Below, one piece after another: positions 10,108 through 19,981 of a stretch of 64,000 bases of DNA. Source of the stretch: Arcobacter venerupis (lineage in GTDB: Bacteria; Campylobacterota; Campylobacteria; Campylobacterales; Arcobacteraceae); NCBI RefSeq assembly GCF_013201665.1, contig NZ_CP053840.1, positions 682,001 to 746,000 on the forward strand, written 5' to 3'. A model generated the notes under the pieces. It was not told where the DNA came from, ran no database searches, and saw only the letters and a program-made list of their open reading frames with translations. Made by a program: the position numbers and the translations under genes. How positions within the stretch are numbered: position 1 is the first letter of the stretch; the number at the start of each line of letters is the position of its first letter.

Positions 10108-11068
10108 ATTCTATCTCCTTGTTATTTGGTTTATATTCGCCAATCATTATTTTAAGTATTACTACTAATAAAACAATTGGAACAAATAAAATTAGATTTG
10201 CCAAAGCTACAAAAAGCCCAGCACCAGAAGCCATCCAACCAATAAAAATCATATAAAATGTAATAGTTCTAAAATCTTTTTTTATAATTGTTTGTAAAAT
10301 TACTACATTGTAATAAGATATTACAACTGGATAAATCATTGATAAAATATATCCCTCCCTTAAAAAATAAAATAAATATGAAAGTGCAAATAAAGTTATG
10401 ATTAATAGGCTTTTTTGATTTTTATCAAATTTGAAATATAAAGCTGAAAAAACTCCGATTATATGGAAAAGTGCAATTTGAAAGGTAAACCCATCTCTCC
10501 AAATAGAAAGAGTAACATCTCTAGAAAGTGATTCGAAAAGTGTAGAATCTAAAAATACCCATAAAATCATCATTAATAATGGAAATTCCATATTAGAATT
10601 TTGAGTAAACTTTTCTTTTGGTAAAAATCTTGAAGCAACTAAAGTAATAGTTGTTAATATAATTGCAATAATTCCTCTTTCATTAACTTCATAATTAAAC
10701 AATAAAGTTCCAGTTACATAAGAAAGACAAAGTGCTAATCCTAACTCTAATAGTGTTGTTTTTTTGATTTCATTTATAATTAAAGGAGCTAATGAACCAA
10801 CTGCAATTCCTAAAATAAATAGTGTTAAAAAATTGAAATTTGGATATAAGAAACTCATTAATAATTGGATTATTAAAAACAAAGAAATTCTATTTTTAAA
10901 ATCAATTTTTATATATGAAACTAATAATGAACCAATTATTCCTCCAATTGGAAGAGGTGCAATTGAAAATAAATTCGAAGAAAAATATTCAACAATTCCA
11001 GTTTGAGCAATAAGTAAATAATAACAAAGTTCACTTGCTATAAAAAATATTAAAATTAATCTTTGCAT
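10100..11068 (-). CDS. Multi-pass membrane protein of unknown function
   Basis: This 322-aa, highly hydrophobic protein has about ten predicted membrane spans. The short polar loops (for example SLSRDVTLSIWRDGF and KKDFRTITF) carry few motifs. The overall pattern resembles half of a major-facilitator transporter, but no signature was recognised. It overlaps the oxidase-like gene upstream by 13 bases and yceI downstream by eight, so it is made with them and may form part of the same membrane assembly. Confidence 0.7.
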   Translation of the reverse strand: MQRLILIFFIASELCYYLLIAQTGIVEYFSSNLFSIAPLPIGGIIGSLLVSYIKIDFKNRISLFLIIQLLMSFLYPNFNFLTLFILGIAVGSLAPLIINEIKKTTLLELGLALCLSYVTGTLLFNYEVNERGIIAIILTTITLVASRFLPKEKFTQNSNMEFPLLMMILWVFLDSTLFESLSRDVTLSIWRDGFTFQIALFHIIGVFSALYFKFDKNQKSLLIITLFALSYLFYFLREGYILSMIYPVVISYYNVVILQTIIKKDFRTITFYMIFIGWMASGAGLFVALANLILFVPIVLLVVILKIMIGEYKPNNKEIEYV

Positions 11069-12630
11069 AGGGTCTCCTTTTCATAAAAATAGATTAAATA
11101 CGTAAATACAAAAGTCAAATCAAATAGACAAATTGCTAAGGCTTCAAAACCTAGCTTTCCACTTGCATATAAAGCAAAGAACATGGCACTTGCAAATACT
11201 CTAATAATTACACTTAGGTTTGTTAAAACTATTTGACTTGACGGATTTTTTAAAGCCATAAAATGAATAACACCCGTCATGCAAACAAAAGTAAATACAA
11301 CATATTCATAAACTCCATTAAAGCTAAACCCAATTAGAGGATAAATGAAACTAGCAAGTAGTATTAAAAATATCCCACCAACTCCATCACTTAAGATTCC
11401 TGCAATATTGTAAAGTTCAAGTTTTGAATATATATTTTTTATTTTGATAAAAGCAAAAATAAACGCCAATGCAAATAATCCAAAAACTGTTCGTAAAACC
11501 CATAGATTCTCAGTTGGGATATGTATAAATCCAGCTTCAGTAAAACCAGAAATTGATAAAACTGTAAATATTCCTAAAAGTGCAAATAAGTAAAAATCTA
11601 AATAGATAGCTTTTTGAAGCTCTTTAATATAAGTTATAAACATAGAAATAACCATAAAAAATACAGCAATTCCCATTGCCACATGAGCGTGAGCTACAAT
11701 TAAATCATTTCTATGAAAAAGCCATCTAATTTCAGGAATAAAGATAATATTCCCCTCAACATCCACAAATAAAAAGGCTAAGATAGAAATAAATAAAGCC
11801 TTTTTTGCATGGGGCAAGATGTCACTATCTTTAAACCATCTATATAAAAGTGGAACATATAAAAGTGTTAAGTATTGTAAAAACCACTCTTCATTATATG
11901 TTAGTGGTCCTAGAATAATTCTGTGTAATACAGAAGCAAAATAGAAAACAGTTGGAATAATCCAAAGCATATTCCATCTAGCTTTAAATTCACCAATATT
12001 TAGTAGTTTAATTATCAAATAATAAATTGGAAGTAAAGCTAAACTCATTCCTAAAGTATTGTCTCCATGAGGTCCAGATACAGTACTCTCAACTTGTCCA
12101 ATAATTGGATTCATTAAAATCAATAAAGTAATAGGCGCAATAATCACAACTCTTAAACATACTTTTATCCATAATGGAAGAGTGTTTTTATAAAGTCTAA
12201 TAAATTTGTATAAAGCAATAATATAAAATATACCACTCATTGCAAGTAAGAAATTTAACTCATATGCAAAATCATAAAAAGCCAAACCTCTGCTTTTTCC
12301 AAGTAATAAAGAAACCACCATAAATATAAGAAATATGAACCAAACAATTGTATAAATATTTAAATATCTTAATCCCTCTTTATCAAATCCAACTTCTTTG
12401 TTTATTAGTAAAAAAGGCAGATACGAAAGCATTAAAGGTACAAAACCATAAAGCATCAAAGAAATATGAATTGATCTCATATTTACTGGATTTAAAGTCT
12501 CTGAATTTATACTAAAACCCAGAAGATTTATAGAATAAATTATTCCAAATAAAAGTCCAAGTGCAAAAAATGCAATAGAAATTTTAAAGGTTCTTATTAT
12601 AAAGTTATCAAAATTATTTAAGTTTTCCAT
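11056..12630 (-). CDS. Divergent heme-copper oxidase subunit I-like protein
   Basis: This 524-aa protein has about 12 to 14 membrane spans. Residues in the positions of heme and copper ligands in cbb3/NorB-type subunit I are recognisable: His55 in RSIHISLMLYGF (low-spin heme), His188 in SGPHGDNTLGM (first CuB His), and His314/His316 in IVAHAHVAMG (heme ligands). The place where canonical enzymes have the CuB His-His pair reads ILGPLTYNEEW (residues 239-249), so two of three CuB ligands appear absent. No subunit II or cytochrome subunit lies nearby. It is probably not an oxygen reductase; a heme-binding or quinone-linked role is inferred. Confidence 0.7.
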   Translation of the reverse strand: MENLNNFDNFIIRTFKISIAFFALGLLFGIIYSINLLGFSINSETLNPVNMRSIHISLMLYGFVPLMLSYLPFLLINKEVGFDKEGLRYLNIYTIVWFIFLIFMVVSLLLGKSRGLAFYDFAYELNFLLAMSGIFYIIALYKFIRLYKNTLPLWIKVCLRVVIIAPITLLILMNPIIGQVESTVSGPHGDNTLGMSLALLPIYYLIIKLLNIGEFKARWNMLWIIPTVFYFASVLHRIILGPLTYNEEWFLQYLTLLYVPLLYRWFKDSDILPHAKKALFISILAFLFVDVEGNIIFIPEIRWLFHRNDLIVAHAHVAMGIAVFFMVISMFITYIKELQKAIYLDFYLFALLGIFTVLSISGFTEAGFIHIPTENLWVLRTVFGLFALAFIFAFIKIKNIYSKLELYNIAGILSDGVGGIFLILLASFIYPLIGFSFNGVYEYVVFTFVCMTGVIHFMALKNPSSQIVLTNLSVIIRVFASAMFFALYASGKLGFEALAICLFDLTFVFTYLIYFYEKETLCKD

Positions 12631-13237
12631 CTTTTACCTCGTAAGTTATATCTGCTTTTAAAGCTAAGTTTTTATCATGTGTTGCCACGATTATTGTTGT
12701 TCCTTTTTTTGCTAAAATTGAAAAAAGCTCAAAAACATTTAATGAGTTTTTTGAATCTAAGTTTCCAGTTGGTTCATCTGCAAAAATTACCTTTGGATTA
12801 TTTATTAAAGCTCTTGCAATTGCAACTCTTTGTCTTTGTCCTCCTGAGATTTCATTTGGATATTTGTCTATTAGATTTTCAATTCCTAAACTTTTTAATA
12901 AATCTAAAATCTCTTTTTTTGAAGCTTTTTCATTAGCAAGATTTATATTTTCTTTTACGCTTAAATAATTGATTAAATAATGAAATTGAAAAATAAAACC
13001 AATATTGTTTTTTCTAAAATCATCTATATTTTTTATATCTTTATAGTTTATGTTTTCATAAACAATATCACCACTAGTTGGTTTTAAAAGCGTTGATAAA
13101 ACAGATAAAAGCGTAGATTTTCCACTTCCACTCTCTCCTATGATTGCTACAAATTCACCTTTTTTTATCTCTAAATTGATATTGTCTAAGGCTAAATCTT
13201 TATTATAATAGTGAGTTAAATTTCTGATTTTTATCAT
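12614..13237 (-). CDS. ABC transporter ATPase, LolD/MacB type
   Basis: This 207-aa ATPase has Walker A GESGSGKST, Q-loop GFIFQFHYLI, signature SGGQRQRVAIARAL, Walker B KVIFADEPTGNLDS and H-loop VATHD. The size and the DEPTGNLDS sequence are typical of the LolD/MacB/FtsE branch, whose partners are FtsX-like permeases. The permease is the overlapping upstream gene. It overlaps the oxidase-like gene downstream by 17 bases. Confidence 0.93.
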   Translation of the reverse strand: MIKIRNLTHYYNKDLALDNINLEIKKGEFVAIIGESGSGKSTLLSVLSTLLKPTSGDIVYENINYKDIKNIDDFRKNNIGFIFQFHYLINYLSVKENINLANEKASKKEILDLLKSLGIENLIDKYPNEISGGQRQRVAIARALINNPKVIFADEPTGNLDSKNSLNVFELFSILAKKGTTIIVATHDKNLALKADITYEVKDGKLK

Positions 13238-14316
13238 ATTTTATTTCCTTGGATTAACTCAACTGGATCTGTTTTTGCTGCATTTAAAGCTGGAATTATT
13301 GAGCCAAAAATAGCCATAAAAATAGAAGTAATAAAGATATAAAATGCCAACTCATTTGAAATTTCACCATTTACATAACCTTGTAAACTTGAAGCACTTT
13401 TTATAAAATATAAAACTATATTTGAAAGAATAAAAGCACTAATAAAACTAAAAACTCCCAAAATAAAACTCTCAATCATTATTGAATAAACGATTTTTGA
13501 AGTACTAATTCCTAAAGCTCTTTTGATTCCAAATTCACTTTTTCTTTGATTTATTGTGATACTCATTAAACTTACAATTCCCAATAATCCCATAGAAAAA
13601 GCAATAAAGGAAATAACATTTGATGAGGTTTTTATGATTTTAAATTGATTATAGTTATCCACAAAATTTTGAGTTGATTTAGCATCTATTTGTTCATCTA
13701 AAGCTTTTATATTTTTTATTATCTCATCTACATTTGAGTTTAGTGTTGTATTTACCATAATCATTGAAGCTGATTTATTAAAAATCTCTCCTGCATCATT
13801 AATTGTTAAAACAACTCCACCATTTTCAAAACCAATTTCACTTTTAAAAACACCAGAAATTTTAAAACTTTTGTTTGCAATTTGAATTTCATTTTTATTT
13901 AGTAATTGTTCAAAAATAGATTTCCCAACTATTACTTCACCTTTAGATGGATAATTCCCTTCTATTAATTTGTAATTTTTGAATCTATTATCGCTCGCTC
14001 CATATATGGCAACAATTGGCAGTTTTTCAACTGGACTTGCTCCAACAATTAAGGCCGATGATTCTTTTACGTCTTTGATTTGATTTATTCTTTCTATTAA
14101 ATTTATATTTACATTTGAAAAAAATGTATCAGAAATTTTTGCTTGAGTAATAATAATATCTCCATCACTTTTTAGCATTGATGAATACATTGTTATTATT
14201 CCATTTGAAATAGAACTAATTAAAAAAATTGATATTATTGAAAAAATTAGACTTAGATAAATAAGTATAGTTTTTAATTTATTAGCCATTAAAGCTTTAA
14301 ATGCAAATGCAATCAA
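13234..14316 (-). CDS. ABC transporter permease, FtsX/MacB-like
   Basis: This protein of about 360 aa has one N-terminal span, a large periplasmic domain of about 200 residues and three C-terminal spans, the MacB/LolC layout. The C-terminal MSITINQRKSEFGIKRALG and SIIPALNAAKTDPVELIQG are FtsX-domain hallmarks. The TTG at 14316 is preferred: AAAAGGATAA lies just upstream and the resulting start, (M)IAFAFKALMANKLKT, matches the usual FtsX opening. The frame extends to another TTG at 14376. It is the first gene of the - strand operon. Substrate is unknown; mechanotransmission or export from the membrane is typical of the family. Confidence 0.88.
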   Translation of the reverse strand: MIAFAFKALMANKLKTILIYLSLIFSIISIFLISSISNGIITMYSSMLKSDGDIIITQAKISDTFFSNVNINLIERINQIKDVKESSALIVGASPVEKLPIVAIYGASDNRFKNYKLIEGNYPSKGEVIVGKSIFEQLLNKNEIQIANKSFKISGVFKSEIGFENGGVVLTINDAGEIFNKSASMIMVNTTLNSNVDEIIKNIKALDEQIDAKSTQNFVDNYNQFKIIKTSSNVISFIAFSMGLLGIVSLMSITINQRKSEFGIKRALGISTSKIVYSIMIESFILGVFSFISAFILSNIVLYFIKSASSLQGYVNGEISNELAFYIFITSIFMAIFGSIIPALNAAKTDPVELIQGNKI

Positions 14317-14431
14317 GATTATCCTTTTATATTTTTGAAAGTTTAATCTTTGAATATGAATTAACAATGAATTCAATATGAACTTTTCGTCATAATTGGA
14401 TAGAATAACGAAAAAGAATGATTGGTAGAAA

Positions 14432-15205
14432 ATGAAAAAAGAGTTAATAGAAATAATAAAAGAAGCTGGAAAGATTTTAAAAAAGGGATTTTACTCAAAC
14501 AAAGATATTACTTTTAAAGCAAAAAAAGATTTAGTAACAGAGTTTGATGTGGCAGTTGAAACATATTTAAAAAAGAAATTCTCAAAAAAATTCAAAAAGT
14601 TTAATATAATCGCAGAAGAATCAGATAATGCAAATATAGAGTTTAATAATTCAATAATAATTGACCCAATAGATGGAACAACAAACTTTGTAAATGGAGT
14701 TCCTCATACTGCAATTTCTGTAGGAGTTTATAAAAATAAAAAGCCATATTTAGCAGTTGTATATAACCCAATTTTAGATGAATTATACACAGCAAAAATA
14801 GGAAAGGGTGCTTTTTTAAATGGTAAAAGATTAAAAGTAAGCCCTGAAGATAACTTTCAAAAATCACTTCTTGCAACTGGTTTTCCATATACAAGTGGAA
14901 CAGATGAAAATGATTTAAATGATGTGGTAAAAAAAATAAAAGACGTACTTCCTTTATGTCAAGATTTAAGAAGATTAGGTTCAGCTGCACTTGATTTATG
15001 TTACGTGGCAAAGGGAGTTTATGAGGGATATTATGAAATGAATTTAAAAGCTTGGGATGTAAGTGCAGGAATTTTAATACTTACAGAAGCAGGTGGAAAA
15101 ATTTCAAATATAAGTGGAGAAGAATATACTTTATTTGAAGATAAATATCTTGTTGCAACAAATGGTAAAATTCATAATGAGCTTGTGAAAAATTTGAATT
15201 TGTAA
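14432..15205 (+). CDS. Inositol monophosphatase family protein
   Basis: This 257-aa magnesium-dependent phosphatase belongs to the SuhB/CysQ/IMPase superfamily. Metal-binding motifs are IIAEESDN, IIDPIDGTTNFVNG and the C-terminal LKAWDVSAGILILTEAGG. It would dephosphorylate inositol or similar sugar phosphates in the cytoplasm. It is transcribed divergently from the ABC permease and stands upstream of glmS. The exact substrate cannot be assigned. Confidence 0.92.
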   Translation: MKKELIEIIKEAGKILKKGFYSNKDITFKAKKDLVTEFDVAVETYLKKKFSKKFKKFNIIAEESDNANIEFNNSIIIDPIDGTTNFVNGVPHTAISVGVYKNKKPYLAVVYNPILDELYTAKIGKGAFLNGKRLKVSPEDNFQKSLLATGFPYTSGTDENDLNDVVKKIKDVLPLCQDLRRLGSAALDLCYVAKGVYEGYYEMNLKAWDVSAGILILTEAGGKISNISGEEYTLFEDKYLVATNGKIHNELVKNLNL

Positions 15206-15286
15206 AATAACAGAAGAGTTACGAAAAGTACATATTTAGTAACTATTAAATATAATATATATAATAAATTTAAAAAGGTTTTTTTA

Positions 15287-17089
15287 ATGTGTGGAATAGT
15301 TGGATATATAGGTAAAAAAAATACTACAAAAATATTATTAGATGGTTTAAAAGAGTTAGAGTATAGAGGTTATGATAGTGCTGGAATTGCAGTTCTTAAA
15401 GATAATAAAATTGATGTTTTTAAAGCTTTAGGAAAACTTGTAAATCTTGAAGAAAAAGTTAATGCAACTGCATCTACTAATTATGAGCTAGGAATTGGTC
15501 ATACACGATGGGCAACACATGGAAAACCAACAGAATTAAACGCACATCCACATTTAGGTGAATATTCTTATGTGGTTCATAATGGAATTATTGAAAACTA
15601 TAAAGAGTTAAAAGAAGAACTAACCGCAAAAGGTCATAAGTTTGTATCTCAAACAGATACAGAAGTTATAGTTCACCTATTTGAAAATTACTACAATAAA
15701 TTAAATGATGCAAATCAATCTTTTAAAAATACAATTTCAAGATTAGAGGGTGCTTTTTCTATTTTATTAATCACAAAAGCTGAACCAACAAAAATATTTT
15801 TCTTTAAACATGGAAGCCCATTAATAGTTGCAAAGGGAAATGAAAAAGAGGAAGTTTTATTTTCATCATCTGATGCTCCTTTAATTGGCTTAGCTTCAAG
15901 TGTAGTTTATTTAGAAGATGGAATGGGTGGAGTTGCAAGTGCAAATGAAATAGAATTTTTTAATGATAATTACTCTTGGTCAAGTCTTCCTACTTCAAAA
16001 CAGTTTGCTCAAAAAGATGGATATAGATTTTTTATGGAAAAAGAGATTTATGAGCAAAGTAGTGTTGTTAGTGATTGTATGCTTGGAAGAATTAAAGATA
16101 ATGAAATTTTATTTGATGAAATTGAAGCTTCAATAATTGAGGGAATCAATGAAATAAAAATCTGTGCTTGTGGAACTTCATATCATGCAGGATTAACAGC
16201 TTCATATTTGTTTGAAAGACTTTCAAAAGTTAAGTGTAATGTTGAAATCGCAAGTGAGTTTAGATACAAAGATCCCCTTTTAACAAAAGATACTCTTTTT
16301 ATCGTAATTTCTCAAAGTGGAGAAACTGCTGATACTTTAGAAGCTTTAAAAATGGCAAAAGCAGCAGGTCTTAAAACTTTAGTTGTTTGCAACGTTGATA
16401 ACTCTTCAATGACAAGAGTAGCAGATGCTACAATTCTTACGCGTGCTGGAATTGAAAAAGGTGTTGCTTCAACAAAAGCATTCTCAACTCAAACAGTTGT
16501 TTTATGGATGTTAGCTTTATACTTTGCAAAAGCTAAAAATGTAATTTCAAATGAGCTTTTAGAAAATGAATTACATACTTTAAGAGAAGTGCCAAAAACC
16601 CTTTGTATTAGTGACAAAATCCATGAAAAAATGAAAAGATTATCAAAAAGATATTTACATGGACATGGATTTTTCTTCATAGGTAGGGATGTGTTTTTCC
16701 CACTTGCTTTAGAGGGTGCTTTAAAATTAAAAGAGATTTCATATTTACACGCTGAGGGTTATCCAGCAGGTGAAATGAAACACGGACCAATCGCCCTAGC
16801 TGATCCAGAACTTTTCACAATAGCACTAATGCCAAAAAATTTATTATATGATAAAATCAAATCAAATGTTGAAGAGTTAAGTGCACGTGATAGTACTATT
16901 TGTGCAATATCTCCACTTGATTTTGAATTAGCAGATGATTTTATAAAAATCAATAAAACAGACCATTATATGTTAGAATTTTTTGAGATGTTAATAGTTT
17001 TACAACTTTTTTCAATGGAAATTTCAATAAGACTTGGAAATGATGTTGATATGCCAAGGAATCTTGCAAAATCAGTAACGGTAGAATAG
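15287..17089 (+). CDS. glmS: Glutamine-fructose-6-phosphate aminotransferase
   Basis: GlmS makes glucosamine 6-phosphate from fructose 6-phosphate and glutamine, the first step of UDP-GlcNAc synthesis. The start MCGIVGYIG supplies the nucleophilic Cys after Met removal. The glutaminase domain includes EYRGYDSAGIA and GHTRWATHG. Two SIS sugar-isomerase domains follow (ACGTSYHAGL, SQSGETADT, then the second domain), ending with DVDMPRNLAKSVTVE. It is 600 aa, full length. The stop overlaps the next gene's GTG by one base. No glmS ribozyme is expected in this group and none was seen upstream. Confidence 0.98.
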   Translation: MCGIVGYIGKKNTTKILLDGLKELEYRGYDSAGIAVLKDNKIDVFKALGKLVNLEEKVNATASTNYELGIGHTRWATHGKPTELNAHPHLGEYSYVVHNGIIENYKELKEELTAKGHKFVSQTDTEVIVHLFENYYNKLNDANQSFKNTISRLEGAFSILLITKAEPTKIFFFKHGSPLIVAKGNEKEEVLFSSSDAPLIGLASSVVYLEDGMGGVASANEIEFFNDNYSWSSLPTSKQFAQKDGYRFFMEKEIYEQSSVVSDCMLGRIKDNEILFDEIEASIIEGINEIKICACGTSYHAGLTASYLFERLSKVKCNVEIASEFRYKDPLLTKDTLFIVISQSGETADTLEALKMAKAAGLKTLVVCNVDNSSMTRVADATILTRAGIEKGVASTKAFSTQTVVLWMLALYFAKAKNVISNELLENELHTLREVPKTLCISDKIHEKMKRLSKRYLHGHGFFFIGRDVFFPLALEGALKLKEISYLHAEGYPAGEMKHGPIALADPELFTIALMPKNLLYDKIKSNVEELSARDSTICAISPLDFELADDFIKINKTDHYMLEFFEMLIVLQLFSMEISIRLGNDVDMPRNLAKSVTVE

Positions 17090-18861
17090 TGAAAAAGTAT
17101 TTAGCATATATATTATTAATATTTTTATGCTATTTACTTTATGTAAATGAGGACTCAAAATATATTGTTGCAGGTGTTGGTATTTTTATCATCGGAATGC
17201 ATTTTATGGAAGATGGGTTTAAACTTTTTAGTGGTGGAATCCTTGAAAAGATTATCTCTAAAAGTACAGATAATATCCCTAAATCTATTGGATTAGGAGT
17301 AGTTTCCACTGCAATACTTCAAAGTTCATCTTTAATTTCTATCATTGTAATCTCTTTTTTATCAGCAAAACTAATAAGTTTATCAGGAGCAATAGGAGTT
17401 GTTTTTGGCTCAAACGTTGGAACAACTGCAACTGCTTGGATAGTTTCTTCTTTTGGTATGAAAATAGATATTGCAGCTTTTGCTTTACCAATGATAATTT
17501 TTGGTGTGATTTTTAGATTCTTCAAACAAAAAAATGTTCAAGGAATTGGAAATATTTTTTTAGGTTTAGGATTTGTCTTTTTAGGTATTGGATACATGAA
17601 AGATGGATTTGAAGATTTAAAACAAGGAATTGACTTAGCGCAGTTTTCAGTTGAGGGATATTATGGAATTTTGATTTATATAGTTGTTGGTATCATAGCT
17701 ACAGTTATTATTCAATCAAGTAGCGCAACCTTGGCTTTAACAATTACAGCTCTTGCAGCTGGTCAAATAATTTATATAAATGCAATTGCAATTGCAGTTG
17801 GAGCTAATATTGGTACAACAATAACTGCTGTTATGGCTGCAATGGTTTCAAATGCAAACAGCAAAAGAATGGCTCTTTCTCTACTTATATTTAATAGTAT
17901 TACCGCTTTTATAATTGTAGTTATAATGTATCCTTTTATTGACTTTATTGATTATTTAGCTAAATTATTAGGTATAAGTAATGATGATTATTCTATGAAA
18001 TTATCACTTTTTCATACAGTATTTAATATTCTAGGATTGATGATATTTTCATTTTTTATTCCAAAATTAGTAACTTTTTTGAAAAAACTATTTGTTGAAG
18101 ATACCGAAGTTTATATTCAAAAAACTAAATATTTAGATTTAGAAGTTGTTGCTGTTCCCTTTGCTGCATTAAAAGCTACAAGAAAAGAGACAATTCATTT
18201 ATATGATAATTCAAGTGAAGTTTTAAGCCACGCTATTATGTTACATCGTCATAGATATTTGGGAAAAACAGATATATCTTTAATTGTAAAAGAATCAACT
18301 GATTTAATTGAATTAGATATTGAAGATTTTTATCAAACAAGGATTAAATCACTTTATAGTGATATAATTGATTATTCAACTTATTTTATAAATAATCTTA
18401 ATGATGAAGAAAAAATCTATTTATATGATTTAAGAACAGCATGTAGAGATATAGCGGAAGCTGTAAAAAATACACAAGAGTTACAAGAAAATATAAGTAA
18501 ATATCTTTTAAGTAATAATAATTATATAAAAGATGAATATAACTACATTCGAGAAGCGATAGCAAAAACTATTAATACTATTAATGAGATAAAAAATAGT
18601 AAAGATGAAATTGATGTTCTTGCTAAAGCTGAACTGTTAAAAGAGTATCTAAAAAGCTTAGATGTAATTGCTACAGGACGAATAGATATATTAATTAGAG
18701 AGAAAAGAATTGATAAGAAAATGGCAACTACTTTACTAAATGATAGTGCCCATGCAAATAATGTAATCAATAAGTTGATAAATGTCGCTAAAGTGTTATG
18801 GATAGAAGATTTAACTATTAAACAATTAGGAGAAGATTATGAAGCTGGAAAAGATTTATGA
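17089..18861 (+). CDS. Na+/Pi cotransporter family protein with PhoU-like domain
   Basis: This 590-aa protein has an N-terminal transport module containing the family's repeated QSSS motif, here as AILQSSSLISI and IIQSSSATLALT. Each is followed by a Gly-rich span (GSNVGTTATA, GANIGTTITA). The last 230 residues or so are soluble and helical, as in the PhoU-like domain of NptA/YjbB proteins. It would import or export phosphate with sodium. The GTG start at 17089 overlaps the glmS stop. The end overlaps a small charged ORF by 23 bases. Confidence 0.9.
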   Translation: MKKYLAYILLIFLCYLLYVNEDSKYIVAGVGIFIIGMHFMEDGFKLFSGGILEKIISKSTDNIPKSIGLGVVSTAILQSSSLISIIVISFLSAKLISLSGAIGVVFGSNVGTTATAWIVSSFGMKIDIAAFALPMIIFGVIFRFFKQKNVQGIGNIFLGLGFVFLGIGYMKDGFEDLKQGIDLAQFSVEGYYGILIYIVVGIIATVIIQSSSATLALTITALAAGQIIYINAIAIAVGANIGTTITAVMAAMVSNANSKRMALSLLIFNSITAFIIVVIMYPFIDFIDYLAKLLGISNDDYSMKLSLFHTVFNILGLMIFSFFIPKLVTFLKKLFVEDTEVYIQKTKYLDLEVVAVPFAALKATRKETIHLYDNSSEVLSHAIMLHRHRYLGKTDISLIVKESTDLIELDIEDFYQTRIKSLYSDIIDYSTYFINNLNDEEKIYLYDLRTACRDIAEAVKNTQELQENISKYLLSNNNYIKDEYNYIREAIAKTINTINEIKNSKDEIDVLAKAELLKEYLKSLDVIATGRIDILIREKRIDKKMATTLLNDSAHANNVINKLINVAKVLWIEDLTIKQLGEDYEAGKDL

Positions 18862-19069
18862 AAAAGCCAAAAGTTACTTGTCATTAATAGATGATGAAGA
18901 TATAAAAAAGAAAAAAGTAAAAAAACTTCAAGAAAAAATTGAAGATAAAATCACAAAACTAGAAAAGAAAATTAAAGATTCAAAGCAAGAAGATGAGAAA
19001 ATTAAACTAAAAGAAGAGAAAGTCTTGCTTAAAAAGTTTAGAGAACAATTAAAAGAAAAAAACAAATAA
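18839..19069 (+). CDS. Small highly charged coiled-coil protein
   Basis: This 76-residue protein is about half Lys and Glu, with heptad-like hydrophobic spacing and no membrane span or Cys. Its start overlaps the end of the phosphate transporter gene by 23 bases, which suggests coupled translation. No family was recognised. It ends ten bases before the convergent rarD gene. An adaptor or RNA-binding role is possible but not supported. Confidence 0.6.
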   Translation: MKLEKIYEKAKSYLSLIDDEDIKKKKVKKLQEKIEDKITKLEKKIKDSKQEDEKIKLKEEKVLLKKFREQLKEKNK

Positions 19070-19078
19070 CTACTTTTT

Positions 19079-19981
19079 TTAGTTCTTATCTATTTGTTTT
19101 TTAGCTTTTTGTTTTGTATTAATTGAATCTAGTGAAAAGATTACTAAAGCTAACCATATAAGGCAAAAAGTGATTAGTTTATCAACTTTGAGTTCTTCAT
19201 TATAAATAAATATTGCCAATAAAAAAGAACAAAACGGTCCTATGTACTGAAAAAATCCTAATGTTGATAATTTCATTCTAGTTGCTGCTCCATTAAACAA
19301 AAGCAATGGAATAATTGTAATTAATCCTCCCAAACAAAGCATTAAATCTATATATTCAGTAGTATGTAAAAAAGAAATTTTATTATTAATATATAGATAA
19401 TAAATACCAATAATTGCAAAAGGTAATAATATTAATGTTTCAGTAAAAAGTCCCACAATTGAGCCCACATTTACTTTTTTTCTTATCATTCCATAAAAGG
19501 CAAAACTCAAAGCAAGACCGATTGAAACAAGAGGAATGTTTCCTAATGTAATTACTTGATAAAGAACTGCAAAAAAAGCGATAAATACGGCTGCATATTG
19601 ATATTTTGTCATTCTTTCTTTGAAAAAAACATAACCTAAAAATATACTAACCAATGGATTAATAAAATAACCAAGTGAGGTTTCTATAATTTTATTATTC
19701 CCAACTGCCCAAATGAAAATTAGCCAATTTAATGAAATAAAAAAAGTTGACAGGGCTAAATATCTTAATTTTTTTACATTTTTTATTAGTTCTTTAAAAA
19801 TTTCAATCTGTTTTGTAATAAAAAGTAGTGGAATTAAAATTAAAAATGACCAAAAAACTCTATGTATTAAAACTTCTAAAGGCTCAACACTTGCTACTTG
19901 TTTGAAATATATAGGAGCAATTGCACCCCAAATTAAAAAGGCAAATACAGCATACAATTGCCCTAGTTTTTCATTATTCAA
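19079..19981 (-). CDS. rarD: EamA/RarD family transporter
   Basis: This 300-aa drug/metabolite superfamily transporter has about ten spans. The opening GQLYAVFAFLIWGAIAPIYFK and the following EVLIHRVFWSFLILIPL match RarD proteins, as does LGFFQYIGPFCSFLLA near the C-terminus. Substrate is unknown. RarD was originally linked to chloramphenicol sensitivity, and many relatives export amino acids or other metabolites. It is convergent with the small charged ORF. Confidence 0.88.
   Translation of the reverse strand: MNNEKLGQLYAVFAFLIWGAIAPIYFKQVASVEPLEVLIHRVFWSFLILIPLLFITKQIEIFKELIKNVKKLRYLALSTFFISLNWLIFIWAVGNNKIIETSLGYFINPLVSIFLGYVFFKERMTKYQYAAVFIAFFAVLYQVITLGNIPLVSIGLALSFAFYGMIRKKVNVGSIVGLFTETLILLPFAIIGIYYLYINNKISFLHTTEYIDLMLCLGGLITIIPLLLFNGAATRMKLSTLGFFQYIGPFCSFLLAIFIYNEELKVDKLITFCLIWLALVIFSLDSINTKQKAKKQIDKN

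Noticed and set aside
11056-12630. Annotation as a working cbb3 oxidase or nitric oxide reductase subunit
   Set aside because: The CuB His-His pair is not seen and no partner subunits are nearby, so only family resemblance is claimed.
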